The notes: generated from the sequence alone by a model not told the origin. Numbered from the stretch's first letter, positions 35,440 to 46,807 are shown. The stretch is DNA of 64,000 bases from Melampsora larici-populina 98AG31 (GCF_000204055.1 NW_006768765.1:808798-872797); one strand, 5' to 3'. A program made the numbers and translations.

Positions 35440-35815
35440 AAGGCACGTACGGGGGGGTGAAGGCCTCGGCCTGGGGGGTCTTGGTTTTGTGACACCAAGG
35501 GTTGACTGGGGACACCCAAGACTCCTCGGCCTGTGTCCTCCAGGGTTGGAGGGTGGGAAATTCCTGTGCACAATGTCGGGCGGGTGGGTGGTGCACAAAA
35601 AAGATGTTAGCTATGATCTTTGGGATAATTCTTGCGGAAGTTGTGACAATTTGTGAGAGTTGGATTGGCTGAGAGAAAATCTTGAGAGGTGGTGCCGTAT
35701 CTTCCAGATACTGGCCTCGAGATGTCACCAATCCGCCTGTCACAGAATTCCGCAAGATTTCATGGACAACAGAACCCCCTGTGTTGTGGTGGTTCCTATC
35801 ATCCTTTGGGAATTA
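35440..35815. repeat. Relic of Ngaro/DIRS-like terminal repeat
   Basis: The segment ending CGCAAGATTTCATGGAC...TGTGTTGTGGTGGTTC (about 35751-35795) and an upstream GGGTTGGAGGGTGGGA...GGCGGGTGGGTGG block (about 35542-35592) match, with divergence, the terminal repeat and adjoining 43-bp spacer of the Ngaro element at 40.1-47.0 kb. No coding part remains nearby. Confidence 0.55.
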
Positions 35816-35874
35816 AATCAAGTTAATTTTCTCTTTTGATACTTATCAGTACCTAATTCACCAGAGTTCCTCTG

Positions 35875-35995
35875 TCTGATTGTCTTGTTTTAGGAGGGCA
35901 GTCTTTAGACATCTTCTACTAGTCTTTATTTGTTAGATTTTCCCCTTCATGCTCTGTATAACACTTGTTGGGTTATAAGTTCTACACCATATGGC
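35875..35995 (-). repeat. Fragment of repeat R1 (inverted)
   Basis: The reverse complement matches the start of R1 (GGTGTAG...CAACAAG and GTAGAAG..GTCTAAAGACTGCC). It faces R1 copy 2 across about 650 bp (36000-36644), a stretch in which no gene was seen. Confidence 0.6.
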
Positions 35996-36865
35996 AAGTC
36001 TGTTGTTGAAACCATTTTCCAGTACTGTGTTGATTATACCTTTTTTGGCATTGTTTGTGGAAGAGCAAGACAAAGGGAGAATAATGCAGGCAGATTATTG
36101 ATTAAAGAGGTGTTGACCATAGAGCTAGAAGGGTGTTCGATGTGGTCATTAGATGTGTTGATGGTTCAGCCACTTGAGTGTCCAGTTCTTTGTTTGAACT
36201 CTCAATTGCAAAAAAATACATCTCAAGTAATGTGGTGAAGGGGTGAAACTTCCCAGATGGCGTGATGTATGAGATGAGTCACATCAGGACACAGTTTTTG
36301 GGATGCAAAAATCCATGTCAAGGGGTGTTGGTATGAGTTGGTATGAGTCATGTTGGACAATTTTTGGCTTGGGGATGGATTTCATGTACACATGACATGA
36401 CAAAAACATACGTGTAACCCATGTGCTGTTTATATGTTGGTATGAGTCTATACACATTACATAAGTTTCAGTGTGAGAGACAGGACATCATCCATTCTTC
36501 TGCCAGTACAGTTCTATAATATGAGACTCATTAGTCTGGGTACCACTCATTTCATAGTAAATAAATAAAAAGATGTATTTCTAGCCCTTCAAATCTCCTC
36601 ACTATTTAATATCATCTCTGTGTGGTAATCGTATTCAGGATTTGGCCTGTTGTAGTATTTAAAGCTCAACAGGAGAAACCAGTGCAAGGGCACTTGCTGA
36701 CCACTTTGTAATAACAGAGAAAAAGATAATAGGCACCAGAGAAATGTTCTCAATACTTTTAATAAGTAGTATTCCAGTTTCAAGCGCAAAAAGACCACAA
36801 AACAATATTGATTACTAGCAATACTGTTGTAAGTATTATTCCCAAAGAGACTTATTGTCTTAAAC

Positions 36866-37577
36866 TGTCAGCCCTGAGCTCTGATTACACAACCATGGGC
36901 TAACAGTAACACATGTAATATGATATTATTGTATAAATCCATAAGTACATCTAACGGCTCAGTGTCAAGAGCCACATAAACACATGTACATAATGTATCA
37001 AATACGTAACAAATCTAACCCAAGCGCCAACCACAAGTGAGACAAGAATCACACGCCAACCACAAGTTGACGCTTGACCTGTGAATATATAAACCCCCCT
37101 TCTTCCCTTGATTCATCCCCCATCTTTGAACACATCACAACCTTAGAATCACATTATACTTAAAATACTATAGAGAGGATCCTCAAGTACGTGATTAGTT
37201 GTGTAGTCTAAAGACCAAACTTGAGCATCACGGGTTCTATTGCTGAGCACCCTGGTATTGATTTCTATGAGCCTTGGGCCATCATATCCTCTAGAAATAA
37301 ACCATAAAGCAGCAAGGTTTCCTCCCTTATACGGAGTCTAAAGTAGCCTTCAGGATTTTTGGTTCACCAAAGTGTAAAGCCTGCTCCTTGCAGTCTTGCA
37401 AGGTGAGAGCATACTAGCTCTTCACCACCCTTAATCCCTTTCTCTCTTCCTCAAATCCTCTTCTTAGAGGTCAAATAGCTGTAGTCTTCACTTGGGTGTA
37501 CCACGTGAAGACCACGCTTTACTTCCCTTATCACTTTCTGAGTGAAGAGTATGCCTAACAGATGCGCACTCCTCACA
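36866..37577 (+). mobile_element. Solo LTR of an LTR retrotransposon
   Basis: 712 bp beginning TGTCAG and ending CTCACA (TG...CA) with a perfect 5-bp duplication TAAAC on both sides (36861-36865 and 37578-37582). R1 copy 1 reads through the site near 8300 without it. A TATA-like ATATATAAA lies at 37085-37093, as expected for an LTR promoter, which sets the plus orientation. No internal retrotransposon sequence remains in the window, so a full element was probably lost by LTR-LTR recombination. Confidence 0.85.
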
Positions 37578-37641
37578 TAAACACACATAAATAAATTCTC
37601 CTTGATTTGAAAGGGTGTATTCAAGTGAACTTAGTACAAAT

Positions 37642-37941
37642 CACCATGTCAATATCCTTGTAGCACGTTGACGTGCACACACGAAGTGTTTTGAAATGAA
37701 TCTTGAAGTCTTTTGGTCGGATTTAGACTGAGATTGACCCTGAGCACCCTTTGTGAATAGTGATTTATTCAAAGGATTTGCGGAATCCTTTGTGGTCAGC
37801 AGGGGTCAACTGAATTTCAATCTCCCAGGTGATAAGGGGAAGATGTGCTTGTTGTGGCACCTCTTTGATGGGTCTTTACAGGGTTTGAGGAAAGTCTTTT
37901 GTGTGTGCACCTTGACATGCTACAAGGATATTTACATGGTG
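37642..37941. mobile_element. 300-bp MITE inserted in R1
   Basis: Terminal inverted repeats of about 40 bp (CACCATGTCAATATCCTTGT from 37642, inverse ending GGTG at 37941), flanked by AAT on both sides. R1 copy 1 lacks the insert at the equivalent point near 8360. The short ORF 37753-37959 lies mostly in the MITE and is not a gene. Confidence 0.75.
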
Positions 37942-39275
37942 AATGTAGTAAATAAATGATGATTTATAACACTCCAACAAAGGTATAAGATGCAAAAATG
38001 AAAACATCAATCCCAAAAACATCTGTGAGTATATATATTGATGTGTAACAACTCTTACAATGGTCAACAGCCCTCAAAACCAATCAATTTCAACCAAAAA
38101 ACCCTGAAAACCATGTAATGACACAATGTAATGACTTTGTTACCAATAGATGATGTAATTTACACATCCAAAGTGATCAATGATGTAATTTGATGTTACT
38201 CAGTGCTTCTTACGACAAATACAGGTGATTTTTTCCTTGTAAACTGGCTGAAAACCTATTTTTGACGTTACAGGTTTTTTCAGATGATGTCCAAATGTTG
38301 ATTACTAAAGTGGATCTTGTAGATCTCGTGATACTGATCAATAATTGGTGCCATATCAGCTGCTTCTGATGAGTAATGGATGTGTTGTTGAGCTGTGAAG
38401 TTAAGGTTTTTCTATGTAAATGTTGTTACATGTATGCATGTAAAAAAGTGTAAAATTCAAAGTTCGCACCAATTTCTTATTTCTCTTATAACTTTCTTCA
38501 CATACCTCTGTTGCTAATGATTTAAAGTCTTTACATTATTTAATCCACTCTGCTGTGTTGAATCAGCCATCTACCATCCAATTCTGACATCATTTGACAT
38601 ATGTAATAAGCTGACAACCTCAATTTTTGACAAAATTCACCCATTTTCACCACTTTACACAGCTATTGCTCCTACTCTCTTGCTCCTGTAATGTTACATC
38701 ATATATAACCTTAAAAATCCCGTATAATACTCTTGGCAACCTTAAATATTACTAACACCACCATTACATATGTAAACTACCTGTAAAACCCTTGTTTACC
38801 AACTCAAAAAAGTACTGTTTTCTTGATAACTTCTATTACTACTTATCAACCATCAAGATTAAAGTTGTTAATGTATGATACAATGCTTTTCTTTCATATC
38901 CAAGTCTCAAAAACACCATAAACCTAATATTACTACCCTTAAAACCATTTCCAAGTCTGTATACCTATATTTTTGAGTTTTTCTTATGTTTTTTCTTTCT
39001 TTTTTTCACAATCTATTTGTTTGAAATTAATGTCCTCAAAATAATATAATGTGCAATGTATAAGCCTAAAAGATCTTCTATTGATCTGATTCCATCAATT
39101 TCAAGTTTTCCTTTATGCTGAACTTTTCTAATAACTTGGTAAACAACCTATGATTAATTTTCTGAGAATTGATCCCATAAATTGATCAACACACCATTCT
39201 ACCCACACCATTTGAGAGTGGTTTTAATTGCACCTCCTGCTAAGTTTGCTGGTTGACATGAGCTTTGTACAATAA

Positions 39276-39563
39276 GGGGGCTCAAGTCAAAAGTTTTGCG
39301 GCCTTTTCTTAAAAAATTGGGGAAAGTTTTTTATGGTACCGTGCTGTAAAAACTTTTCCCAATTGGTAAAAAAGGACCGTACAAATTTCTTTTGGGTCTC
39401 CTTCTGAGCAGCAGATTTACACAAATTTGCGTAAATTTGCCGCTCAAACAATTTGGGATGTCATATAACTTTTCCCAATTGCATAAAATTTTGCATAAAT
39501 GTTATGCAATTGGGAAAAGTTTTTTACAATAAAAGTAGTAAAATATTTTGACTTGAGCCCCCC
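39276..39563. mobile_element. Harbinger-type MITE with TAA duplication
   Basis: Inverted termini GGGGGCTCAAGTCAAAA (39276) and TTTTGACTTGAGCCCCCC (ending 39563) flanked by TAA at 39273-39275 and 39564-39566. The interior contains several copies of AACTTTTCCCAATTG in both orientations. No coding capacity. Confidence 0.8.
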
Positions 39564-39655
39564 TAATGCAAGGTAGTATCACAGCTTAAAAGCTATGGGT
39601 TTTTGGAGTCACTTGGTACAACTGGGTGTGGGCAGGACCCCAGAATGCCCCTATA

Positions 39656-39830
39656 CAGTCCACTCCCTCTAATTACATACAGTTTGGTGTGTGGGTTTTC
39701 CATGCACTTACAGGAATATGCACTTATAGACCTTATTTTGGTTGGCAAAACCTTGTTTTGGCGGCAAAATATCATATGCACTTAGAGAATTATGCACTTA
39801 CAGGGATATCAACTTAGAGGGAGTTGACTG
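39656..39830. mobile_element. pogo/Tigger-like MITE
   Basis: About 20-bp inverted termini (CAGTCCACTCCCTCTAA at 39656; inverse TTAGAGGGAGTTGACTG ending 39830) of the pogo/Tigger kind. The left flank is TA but the right flank is TC, so the TA duplication is imperfect. The interior repeats ATGCACTTA and CACTTACAG words. Confidence 0.65.
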
Positions 39831-40098
39831 TCAAGGGTATTGATCTAAAAAAGTCTCTTTTGGACTTCCACAGATCCCCACCCCTGCCAAATGGCTAATT
39901 CTGTTCCTGCCTTAACCCATACCTCTAAGAGGGTATTAAGTTTTCATTGGACTTTCTTGACACTGTCAAAGGCTGGCATGGTTCACAAAAACCAGTGGGC
40001 AGAAATGGGCAGAATCAAAGCAAGACACTAAACTCAACTAAGTCCACTTGTTTTTGAGCTGTACTGGCCAGCTCAAACAAGCTTGAACACCCAACCTG

Positions 40099-40331
40099 TC
40101 CATTCATCTCTTGCTCGTTAGAGCCTGGTCTCTGTCTAACAAGCTTCTCAGCTTCTTCAGCTTACACTACCATGCTACGCATGGTGTATCTGAGTCCTGC
40201 CCAATTGCGCGGTTCTTACTTTACGTCAGTACCGCGCGGGTTGGGGTAGTGCAGGGCCCCCGGCCCGGGCTTGGTTTCCAAGAACCAAGTTGGTTTTCGT
40301 AAACCGATTTGGCCCGGCGGGGACCCTCCAT
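40099..40331 (-). repeat. Ngaro terminal repeat B2
   Basis: 233 bp, nearly identical to 40609-40841 (a few substitutions, for example GCTCGTTAGAG versus GCTCGTCAGAG). Outer end of the element. Confidence 0.9.
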
Positions 40332-40374
40332 AGGGTCGGAGGGTGGGACTCTTCACGCTGGGTGGGTGGGACGG

Positions 40375-40608
40375 TTCAGCGTGAAAAACCACCGTATTGC
40401 GGTGGTGTGAGGTGTATCAAGTCTTGCGAGAGTCACTTCTTGACTTGGCGTGATCTGGGATTGGGCGTGAGAAAGACCTTGCGCCTTACGAGAGACCGAG
40501 TTCACTTGGAACTCTGTCTGTGCGTCTTTCACACGTCGTCCCTGTCACGCCCCCCGTGCAAGACTTTCATGGACTGTAGAACCACCAGTGTTATGGTGGT
40601 TCTATTCA
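40375..40608 (-). repeat. Ngaro internal repeat A2
   Basis: 234 bp, nearly identical to 46808-47041. It contains a small palindrome AACCACC...GGTGGTT near its end (about 40580-40602). Confidence 0.9.
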
Positions 40609-40841
40609 TCCATTCATCTCTTGCTCGTCAGAGCCTGGTCTCTGTCTAACGAGCTTCTCAGCTTCTTCAGCTTACACTACCATGCTACGCATGGTGTATC
40701 TGAGTCCTGCCCAATTGCGTGGTTCTTACTTTACGTCAGTACCGCGCGGGTTGGGGTAGTGCAGGGCCCCCGGCCCGGGCTTGGTTTCCAAGAACCAAGT
40801 TGGTTTTCGTAAACCGATTTGGCCCGGCGGGGACCCTCCAT
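40609..40841 (-). repeat. Ngaro internal repeat B1
   Basis: 233 bp copy of the B repeat, directly abutting A2 with no spacer (A2 ends TCTATTCA, B1 starts TCCATTCATC). Confidence 0.9.
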
Positions 40842-41183
40842 CCTGGCCCCCCCCCCTGTTTGCGCGCCTGGGCTGTCGTGCTAGTGCGTGTGTCTTGTCG
40901 CCCGTACTCAGGTGCTAGATGAGCGTCCTGAGCCTCAAGCACACGCCCGTCACGCTCACCTCGCGCCTGGGTCTTCCGTTAGTTGACTTTCCTTCCTGAC
41001 TCTTCTAAACCTTAAACTCACAGTCATGCGTCGATCTTTGAATGCACGCCACTTACTCAATGTCTCAATCTCACTTGTTTCATTCTCACCACGTCGGTCT
41101 CTCATCTCGCTCTCACGTTGGCTTGTCTCGGTTTCACTTCTCGCTCGATTTCTGTTTATTTCATCTTGTCTACCTTCCACTCG

Positions 41184-42621
41184 CTACTCTTTATCCATCT
41201 TCTTTGCCCACTCGCCGTCATGCAGCGCTTCTAACAGTTTCTCTGACTCCTCTAGCACCTCCGGAGTGTATTCCTTCAGGTATCTCAAGTAAGTTATCGA
41301 CGTCCATCTGCCTTGTTTGGCTATTCGTTCCATTGGTGTGTTCAGATTGAATCGTAGCGAGGCACCTCCTACACGGAAGGAGTGCCCACTCCATGTGTTT
41401 ACACTACTCTTTCCCCAAACCTTCGTTGCCCCGTTTAGGAATCGAGTCTTCGTTAAGGGCCTACACTGGTCTTTCTCTCTTGTTGCGAACAAGATGCTAT
41501 CTGGATCCAAGGTGGGTTCTCTTTCCAGCCATCGTCTCAGTGCTACGACCGGGTCTAACACGTTGTGTTGTTGTTGTAGGTGAATTACCTGGATTTCTCC
41601 GGGCTTTGCGGTCTTGGCCTTTCGTAGGAATAACTTCGCATAATTTGTTCCCCTCTTCGTTCCGAACTCGACGTGTTTACGGAGTAGTGCGCCTCTTTCC
41701 ACCGATGGCCTTAGCAGTTCTCCCAAGCGGGCCATGCCCCAGAAGGCTACGAGTGCTACTGTCCCAATTAGTTGTTGAGTCTCTGAGCCGTTGTACGTGT
41801 TCTGTAGTAAGTCGAACAGCTGCATCACCGTGATTGGGTTTTTTCTTGTCACTAAAGCCTTCTCTTCTTCTACCCTTTTTGACGCAACTAATAGGGTCTT
41901 CATTATTTCGTGATCTGCCGTTGGCCGTGTTCGGTGTTGCACGATGTGCCATGCCCGTATGCCGTTGAGATATTTCTTTATCGTCACCGAGCTTAATCGT
42001 TTTGGAGGTCCATCTGGTGTGTTTTCGTCCGTCTCGCTTGCCCATGCGATAAAACCGTACAAGTCGTTGTCTGAGATCTTTTCCCTTGGGTTGAATCCTC
42101 CTGATGTTCGGTCTTTAAATTGGATGAATTTAGCCATGCCTGAATTATAACCCGATAGGGTGGACGATGCCCAGCTACCTCGCGCCGCGTGTTTACCGGC
42201 CCTTGACGTTCCGCCAATACCGCAAGAGCACCACACTATGTTGCAGTTGCGGTGCGGTTGCGTAGCTCTTTTGGGCGCCGCAATAGCAACGCAATATAGT
42301 GCGGTGCCAGCGCTCCGCAATCCGGGTTCAAAAAACCCCTTGCTCAGAAACCCGCACCACAATTGCGGTCGGTTTTTGACGGTTATTTAGGGCAAATATT
42401 GCAGAAATAGGGCAATATTGCGCATTTTCCGCAATATTTGCCCGACCTCTCCGCAACAGCGAGTTAGAAAAAAAACACCCCATTGCGGAGTGGTTGCGTA
42501 GCGTAATAATGCGCCGACTGCGCAACGCAATGGAAATAGGTCGAAATCCATTGCGTTGCGTAGCGCTTGCGGTGTTGGTTCCGCTTTCCGCCTCCTTAAA
42601 GTGCTTGGGTAAGTCTTTCAT
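41184..42621 (-). pseudogene. Ngaro tyrosine recombinase (YR), interrupted by a MITE
   Basis: Phage-integrase-like tyrosine recombinase for integrating the element's circular DNA. C-terminal catalytic residues are visible: Arg in the MARLGELLRPS segment, HxxR in HSFRVGGAS and the nucleophile-type Tyr in TYLRYLKEYTPE. An N-terminal SAM-like helical segment precedes (KFIQFKDR...). The reading frame from ATG 42621 (MKDLPKHFKEAE) is cut at 42584 by a 363-bp MITE with a 7-bp duplication; removing the MITE and one duplicate restores one frame into the catalytic part. As it stands, the upstream and downstream parts are in different frames. Apart from this, no stop or frameshift is visible. It starts about 30 bp after the RT stop if ATG 42621 is used. 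Confidence 0.85.
42215..42577. mobile_element. 363-bp GC-rich MITE inside the YR gene
   Basis: Inverted termini CAATACCGCAAG (42215-42226) and CTTGCGGTGTTG (42566-42577), 11 of 12 matching, with a perfect 7-bp duplication GTTCCGC (42208-42214 and 42578-42584). The interior is packed with TTGCGGTGCGGTTGCG/CGCAACGCAAT words in both orientations. The near-8-bp duplication suggests a hAT-type MITE. No coding capacity. Confidence 0.88.
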
Positions 42622-42653
42622 TTGTTTTGTCGTGAATGTCTCCCTGAGCTGAC

Positions 42654-44397
42654 TCAGTATTCTTGTACCACGAACTCCCGCAAGTCCTCTGGTATCTGTA
42701 GGTGTATTGCGTTTGACACGTGTTTGGTCGAGTCGAAACCTCTCGATAAACGATCTGCCGCGTTGTCTTTGGAGATTACCCTCCTTACCTCGATGCAGGC
42801 CTGGTCGGTGAGTAGCATCTTCTGTAGTTGTTGCCACTCCCTATTGACCCACCGATCTCTTGACTTCCCGTTTCGAAGTGCGTTTTCCGTTACCACGTTG
42901 TCAGTCAACATTAGAAACCTTCTACCTTGCACCTCTTGCAAGTCTCTCAGCATCAGATATCCCAGCCTCGCCGCGACCGTCTCTGCCCAGGCGATCCCTC
43001 GCCTGCTTCCTTCTTCTCGCCGGTCCCAAGACCTCCTCAAGCGAAACTTTCCCCATCTTTTTCCTATAATCACTCCTATGCCGTATGAAGTCGACGCGTC
43101 GCCAACCCAACCCACGTTCACGATGTCCGGTTTGGGGATTAAGCGTCTTGGGGTCACCTCTCGTAGTGTCTGTAGCCAGATTTGTAAGTCATTTCGCACG
43201 CATTCTGGTGTCTCCCTTGTTGCTGACTTATGTTTCCATTCCGCCATGAATTTATAGATATCGACTACGTAACAGCACATCTGTGGTAAGACCATCGCCG
43301 TGTGGTTGAGTCTTCCCGCCAGCCCTTCCACATCTTTGAATCGATGTTTCTTTGTTTGTAGGAAGTCTTCGATCTCTCGTATTCGGGCATTGATCTTCTC
43401 TTGAGGTAAGCGCACTGTTTTTTCGCATCCATTCCATATGAAGCCTAAATAACGCTGTTCCTCCGCGAATTCGCTTCGCTTCTCTTTGTTTTCTACCACT
43501 CCCATCTCTTCACTGAGTTGTGAAATCTCTGCTAACTGTAATTTTGGGGTCCTCGCCTTCGACTTGACGAACATGGTGTCGTCTACCCAACGAAACGCCG
43601 CCAAGAGTGGGAAGGACGACAGCATAACCGCTTTCCATGCGTCTGCGACTTGGCCGAATACCCCGCAACCGGCAACTCCGCCGAACGTGATTCTCATGTC
43701 CAACATCACTAAGTCGTCAAAGGTCAGGATCATCAAGAATCGCCATTGGTCCGGGGAAGTTGGGACCTGTCTATACGCCTTAGCCGAGTCGAAGATGGCT
43801 AAGAGGACTTCTTCTTTTGTCGACGTAAGGAATCTCGCCACTATTTGGAAGTTGTCCCACGTCGTGCTGAAGTTGTATTTGTTCACTTCGGAGTTTACTG
43901 ACTTGATCTCCTTGTTGTTTCTTGGGAACGACAAATCGTTGATTGGGCGTGTCGAGCCGTTGCCGTTTACCACGGCTCCGATTGGGCTCGTGCGAAAGAA
44001 TCCCAGTCTTTTATACGCCTCCTCTTTTGTGAACGGTCCGGCCATTCTACCTGCCGCCAGTTCGATTTTGAAGTTTTCGAGGACTTTTTCCTTTGCCGCC
44101 AATGCTGATGAGTGGTTCGGTGGGCAGTAGAATGGTCTGTCTGACAGTGTTGCGTTTTGTATCCCCTGATCGAAACCAGTTCTCAAACCTGACAAGATAT
44201 GTCTGTGTGAAGCTAGCAGGCCTGCTTTGGCCAGTTCTCGTTTCCATACCGGCAGATTCATTTCGCAGTGAGCCTCTGTTGGCCACCTGTCTGGAGTTAA
44301 ACCCAGGCATGGATCAGGGGTCTTTGTCTCAGCTGCCGGCTCTAGTTTGCACTGCTGCCATGGGGTCTGCTCAGGTAGTCGCGTGTCTACGGCGTAC
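42654..44397 (-). CDS. Ngaro reverse transcriptase-RNase H
   Basis: About 580 residues on the minus strand. RT landmarks: RPINDLSFPRNN, FDSAKAYRQVP (first catalytic Asp), ITFGGVAGCGVFGQVADAW and FRWVDDTMFV (the xxDD box as WVDD). RNase H follows with DASTSYGIGV, a Glu in AWAETVAARLG, LTDN and KDNAADRLSRG. No protease is seen, as normal for this class. The frame has no convincing ATG at its start; a CAG acceptor at 44400-44398 permits in-frame splicing from the end of Gag (see findings), otherwise translation must re-initiate. No internal stop; it looks functional. Typical of Ngaro RT-RH, and the nearest kinship by motif is the DIRS group. Confidence 0.9.
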
Positions 44398-44521
44398 CTG
44401 TTGAAATTTGGGCATTTTGTAAGTCTCACTTCTCACGTTCTCTCTCAAGAAATCTACTTTCTTAGTGACTGCTGTCACTTGAATCTAAACAGATCAACTG
44501 AAGTGTTTTCATTTCATAGGC

Positions 44522-46772
44522 TCACTGTTTTCTATCTCGGCTTTTCCCTTTTCCCCCTTTCGGGCTACGACTTCTCGAGCGGCTGCGTCTCCGGCCGCCT
44601 CTATCGTCTCTATCGTATCTCTCTCTCCGGTCACGATAGCTCCCCCGGTCTCGGTAGCTTCCATACTCCCGGTCTCGACCGTAGTCTTCCTCCTTTCGAT
44701 AGCTTGGACCTCCTCTGTCCTTCCCGCTTGAAGCTTTCTTTTCGTCTGCTGACATTGTTCGCCAGACGTGTGATGGGATCCATGCTCTCTCTGGTTGTCT
44801 ACCCGTGTTGCTTGATCTGGGGTATCGTGCACCCGAGGCCTCGTAGGTCGTCTTCTTCGTTGCTGAAGAAGTTGAAGGCGTGGCCCGTGGGAGGCCTGTC
44901 AACGGGTTGAGGTGAGATAGAGGGCCCCCGGCTGCGTACGGATTTGTACGGTACGCCCGTTCTTGCATTGAATCGGCTACCACTTTTGCTTCTTCGAAGA
45001 TTGCTGACTGAAGTTTGCTGAAATTGCGAATCTTGTTGTCGATCGTTTCCCGCATCACCCCTTGGCGAATTCTTCGGCAATACCTCAATGCCACCATCCA
45101 TCCGTAGTTGTCACGTATTCCCATGACTACTTCCCGATGACCTTCGAATCTCTCAGCTAACGTTTTCCAGCCTTCTGCAGCCACATATTTAATGAATAAT
45201 GCCATGCTGTCGATCCAATCTTCGAATTGCATCAGCATCTCCTCTGGAGGTGGGTGTCCCCCGTATACTTGGAGAGATGTGTTCCCGTCATCAATCTTTG
45301 ACTCGGTTGGGGCTTTCCGGCGACTCCACTCTTGTTGGTCGTCAATCAGGAAGATTTTATTGAAGACCGTTAAGGGTATGTAAGATTTGAACGTCTGGAG
45401 CCAGTGAGTCAGCACAGGTGAGAGTTGGTTTAAGCCTTTTTCCATCTCTTCTGACTCGTCTGCTATCAACAGGCGTCCGTTCTCTATCACATCTCCGTTT
45501 TTCAGCACTAATCTCCCCTTCTTCGAAGCCATCAATAGCTTGACTTGTTCGGCTTCGTCGTCCTCTCTCTGTGTTTCATTAGTTGCGGGATCTTGGTGTG
45601 GGCGGTTGTGGCCTTGGACTTGGGTTTGTCCTGGTCTTTGATAGTCTGTTTCTTCACGATTGTACTGATCAGGTTCCCGATATTGGCGATGGCGTAGGTT
45701 GTGGGCGTCGTTTGAGGTCTCCGGTCTGGTTGCGTTAGTACAGGTTGTGTTGCCGGCTCTTTGGGGTGTTTGGATTTCGACCCGTGGGCGTTTTGCCAAT
45801 GGCAGGTTCCCCAGACTGTCGGAGTTGGAGGTTAGTTCGTCTTCTACCAGGCTGTATGGTCTCTGTCCGGCTCTGCCGCTGCCGCTCGCTACTGGTGCGT
45901 TCTCGGGTTGCTCCCTGGCGGGCTCGTTCATGTATCTCAGGATTGCCGCTCCTTCGGCGAATCTTCCCTCCTCGTAGAGTTGGTCTGCTTGTGCGTTCCA
46001 GTCAATGACTTCCGCCGGTTCAACTGATTAAGTGGTATGAGGTATGTCAGGTTCCGTGATCGTTATCTGCACTTTCTAGGTCTCATGCTTAGACGTGGCT
46101 CTGCCCCCTCCTTCTAGGAGATCATGGGTTGCCTACTTTCTGCGCCCCCCTTCTGGGATCTTGGGCGGTCACACACACTTGGGTTCATGAGCCTTCAGCT
46201 CCCCGGGTTCCAGGGTGGGAAAGGGTGGTCGTGTCGCGGCCGTCTTGATGTGATTGATTGAGGGGAAAAGGGAGACTGATTCATGTGAATGTGAGCTGAA
46301 ACATACCTTTACTTGGGTTGCTGCTTGTAGATGATTCTCCCGATGTCGTCGGGCTCGTCTGATCGACCGCCTTTCCCTTCCCCTTAGGTATTGGAGGCCT
46401 CCAAGAGTTTCCGTCGTCATCGTCTGATGCGATTTCTGGACCTTGTAGCAGTCTCGCTGCGTCTTCCAAAAGTTGCTCTAGCTCGTTTTCCTCTAGCGGT
46501 GCCCCGTCCACATCCCCCGTTGATTGGTCTAGCGTCGACGGTTCGTCTGGCGGGTGGTTTTCATTTTCGACTTGGGGTGTTACTGTTCTTGGTGTAGCCA
46601 GAGTGGGGGGAGGGGGGGGAGGTGGTGGTGGTGGAGGACCTTGGTTCCTATTAGGTGCCTTTCTCGGTGGGTTGAGTGGTGGTCCTGGGGGTTGGCCCAA
46701 CGCTACCGATCTTTGCCTCGTCATTGTTATGTTTGCTGCCTTTGCCGCGGCCTCTCGCATTGCTTGTTCCAT
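44522..46772 (-). CDS. Ngaro Gag-like protein, two exons
   Basis: Minus strand. Exon 1 runs 46772-46307 (ATG 46772, MEQAMREAAAKAAN..., with a run of 11 Pro), intron 46306-46024 (GTATGT...CAG, 283 bp), exon 2 46023-44522. Joined in frame, 655 residues. The middle (SPVLTHWLQTFKSYIPLTVFNKIFL..., WKTLAERFEGHREVVMG) looks like a helical capsid-type region; the C-terminus is rich in Arg/Ser/Asp and ends in RS repeats (SRSRSRSPKGG), a likely nucleic-acid-binding tail in place of a zinc knuckle. The known function, packaging element RNA, is inferred from position and composition. The N-terminal exon has only codon continuity across the intron as support. Confidence 0.75.
46024..46306 (-). other. Intron in the Ngaro Gag gene
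   Basis: GTATGT donor and TTAATCAG acceptor; removal joins AAA-G to TT-GAA in phase. Without it the first reading frame ends at 46281 and the second has no upstream start except internal ATG codons (45931). Confidence 0.7.
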
Positions 46773-46807
46773 TGAATTAAGTAATTAAGGTGTCTTGATT
46801 TAGATTA

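Larger units (their letters stand above)
36645..39205 (+). repeat. Unclassified repeat R1, copy 2 (interrupted)
   Basis: Collinear with 8010-10660 over about 1.5 kb. It is split by a solo LTR (36866-37577) and a MITE (37642-37941), both absent from copy 1. No coding region was recognised. Confidence 0.8.

Noticed and set aside
40099..40841. Reading the 230-bp repeats as LTRs
   Set aside because: The copies alternate B-A-B at one end with a single A at the other, and the genes include a tyrosine recombinase rather than an integrase; this is the split-repeat layout.
41026..44404. Plus-strand open frames of 100-214 residues inside the Ngaro element
   Set aside because: They overlap the RT and YR genes on the minus strand, lack motifs, and reflect GC-rich codon use on the other strand.
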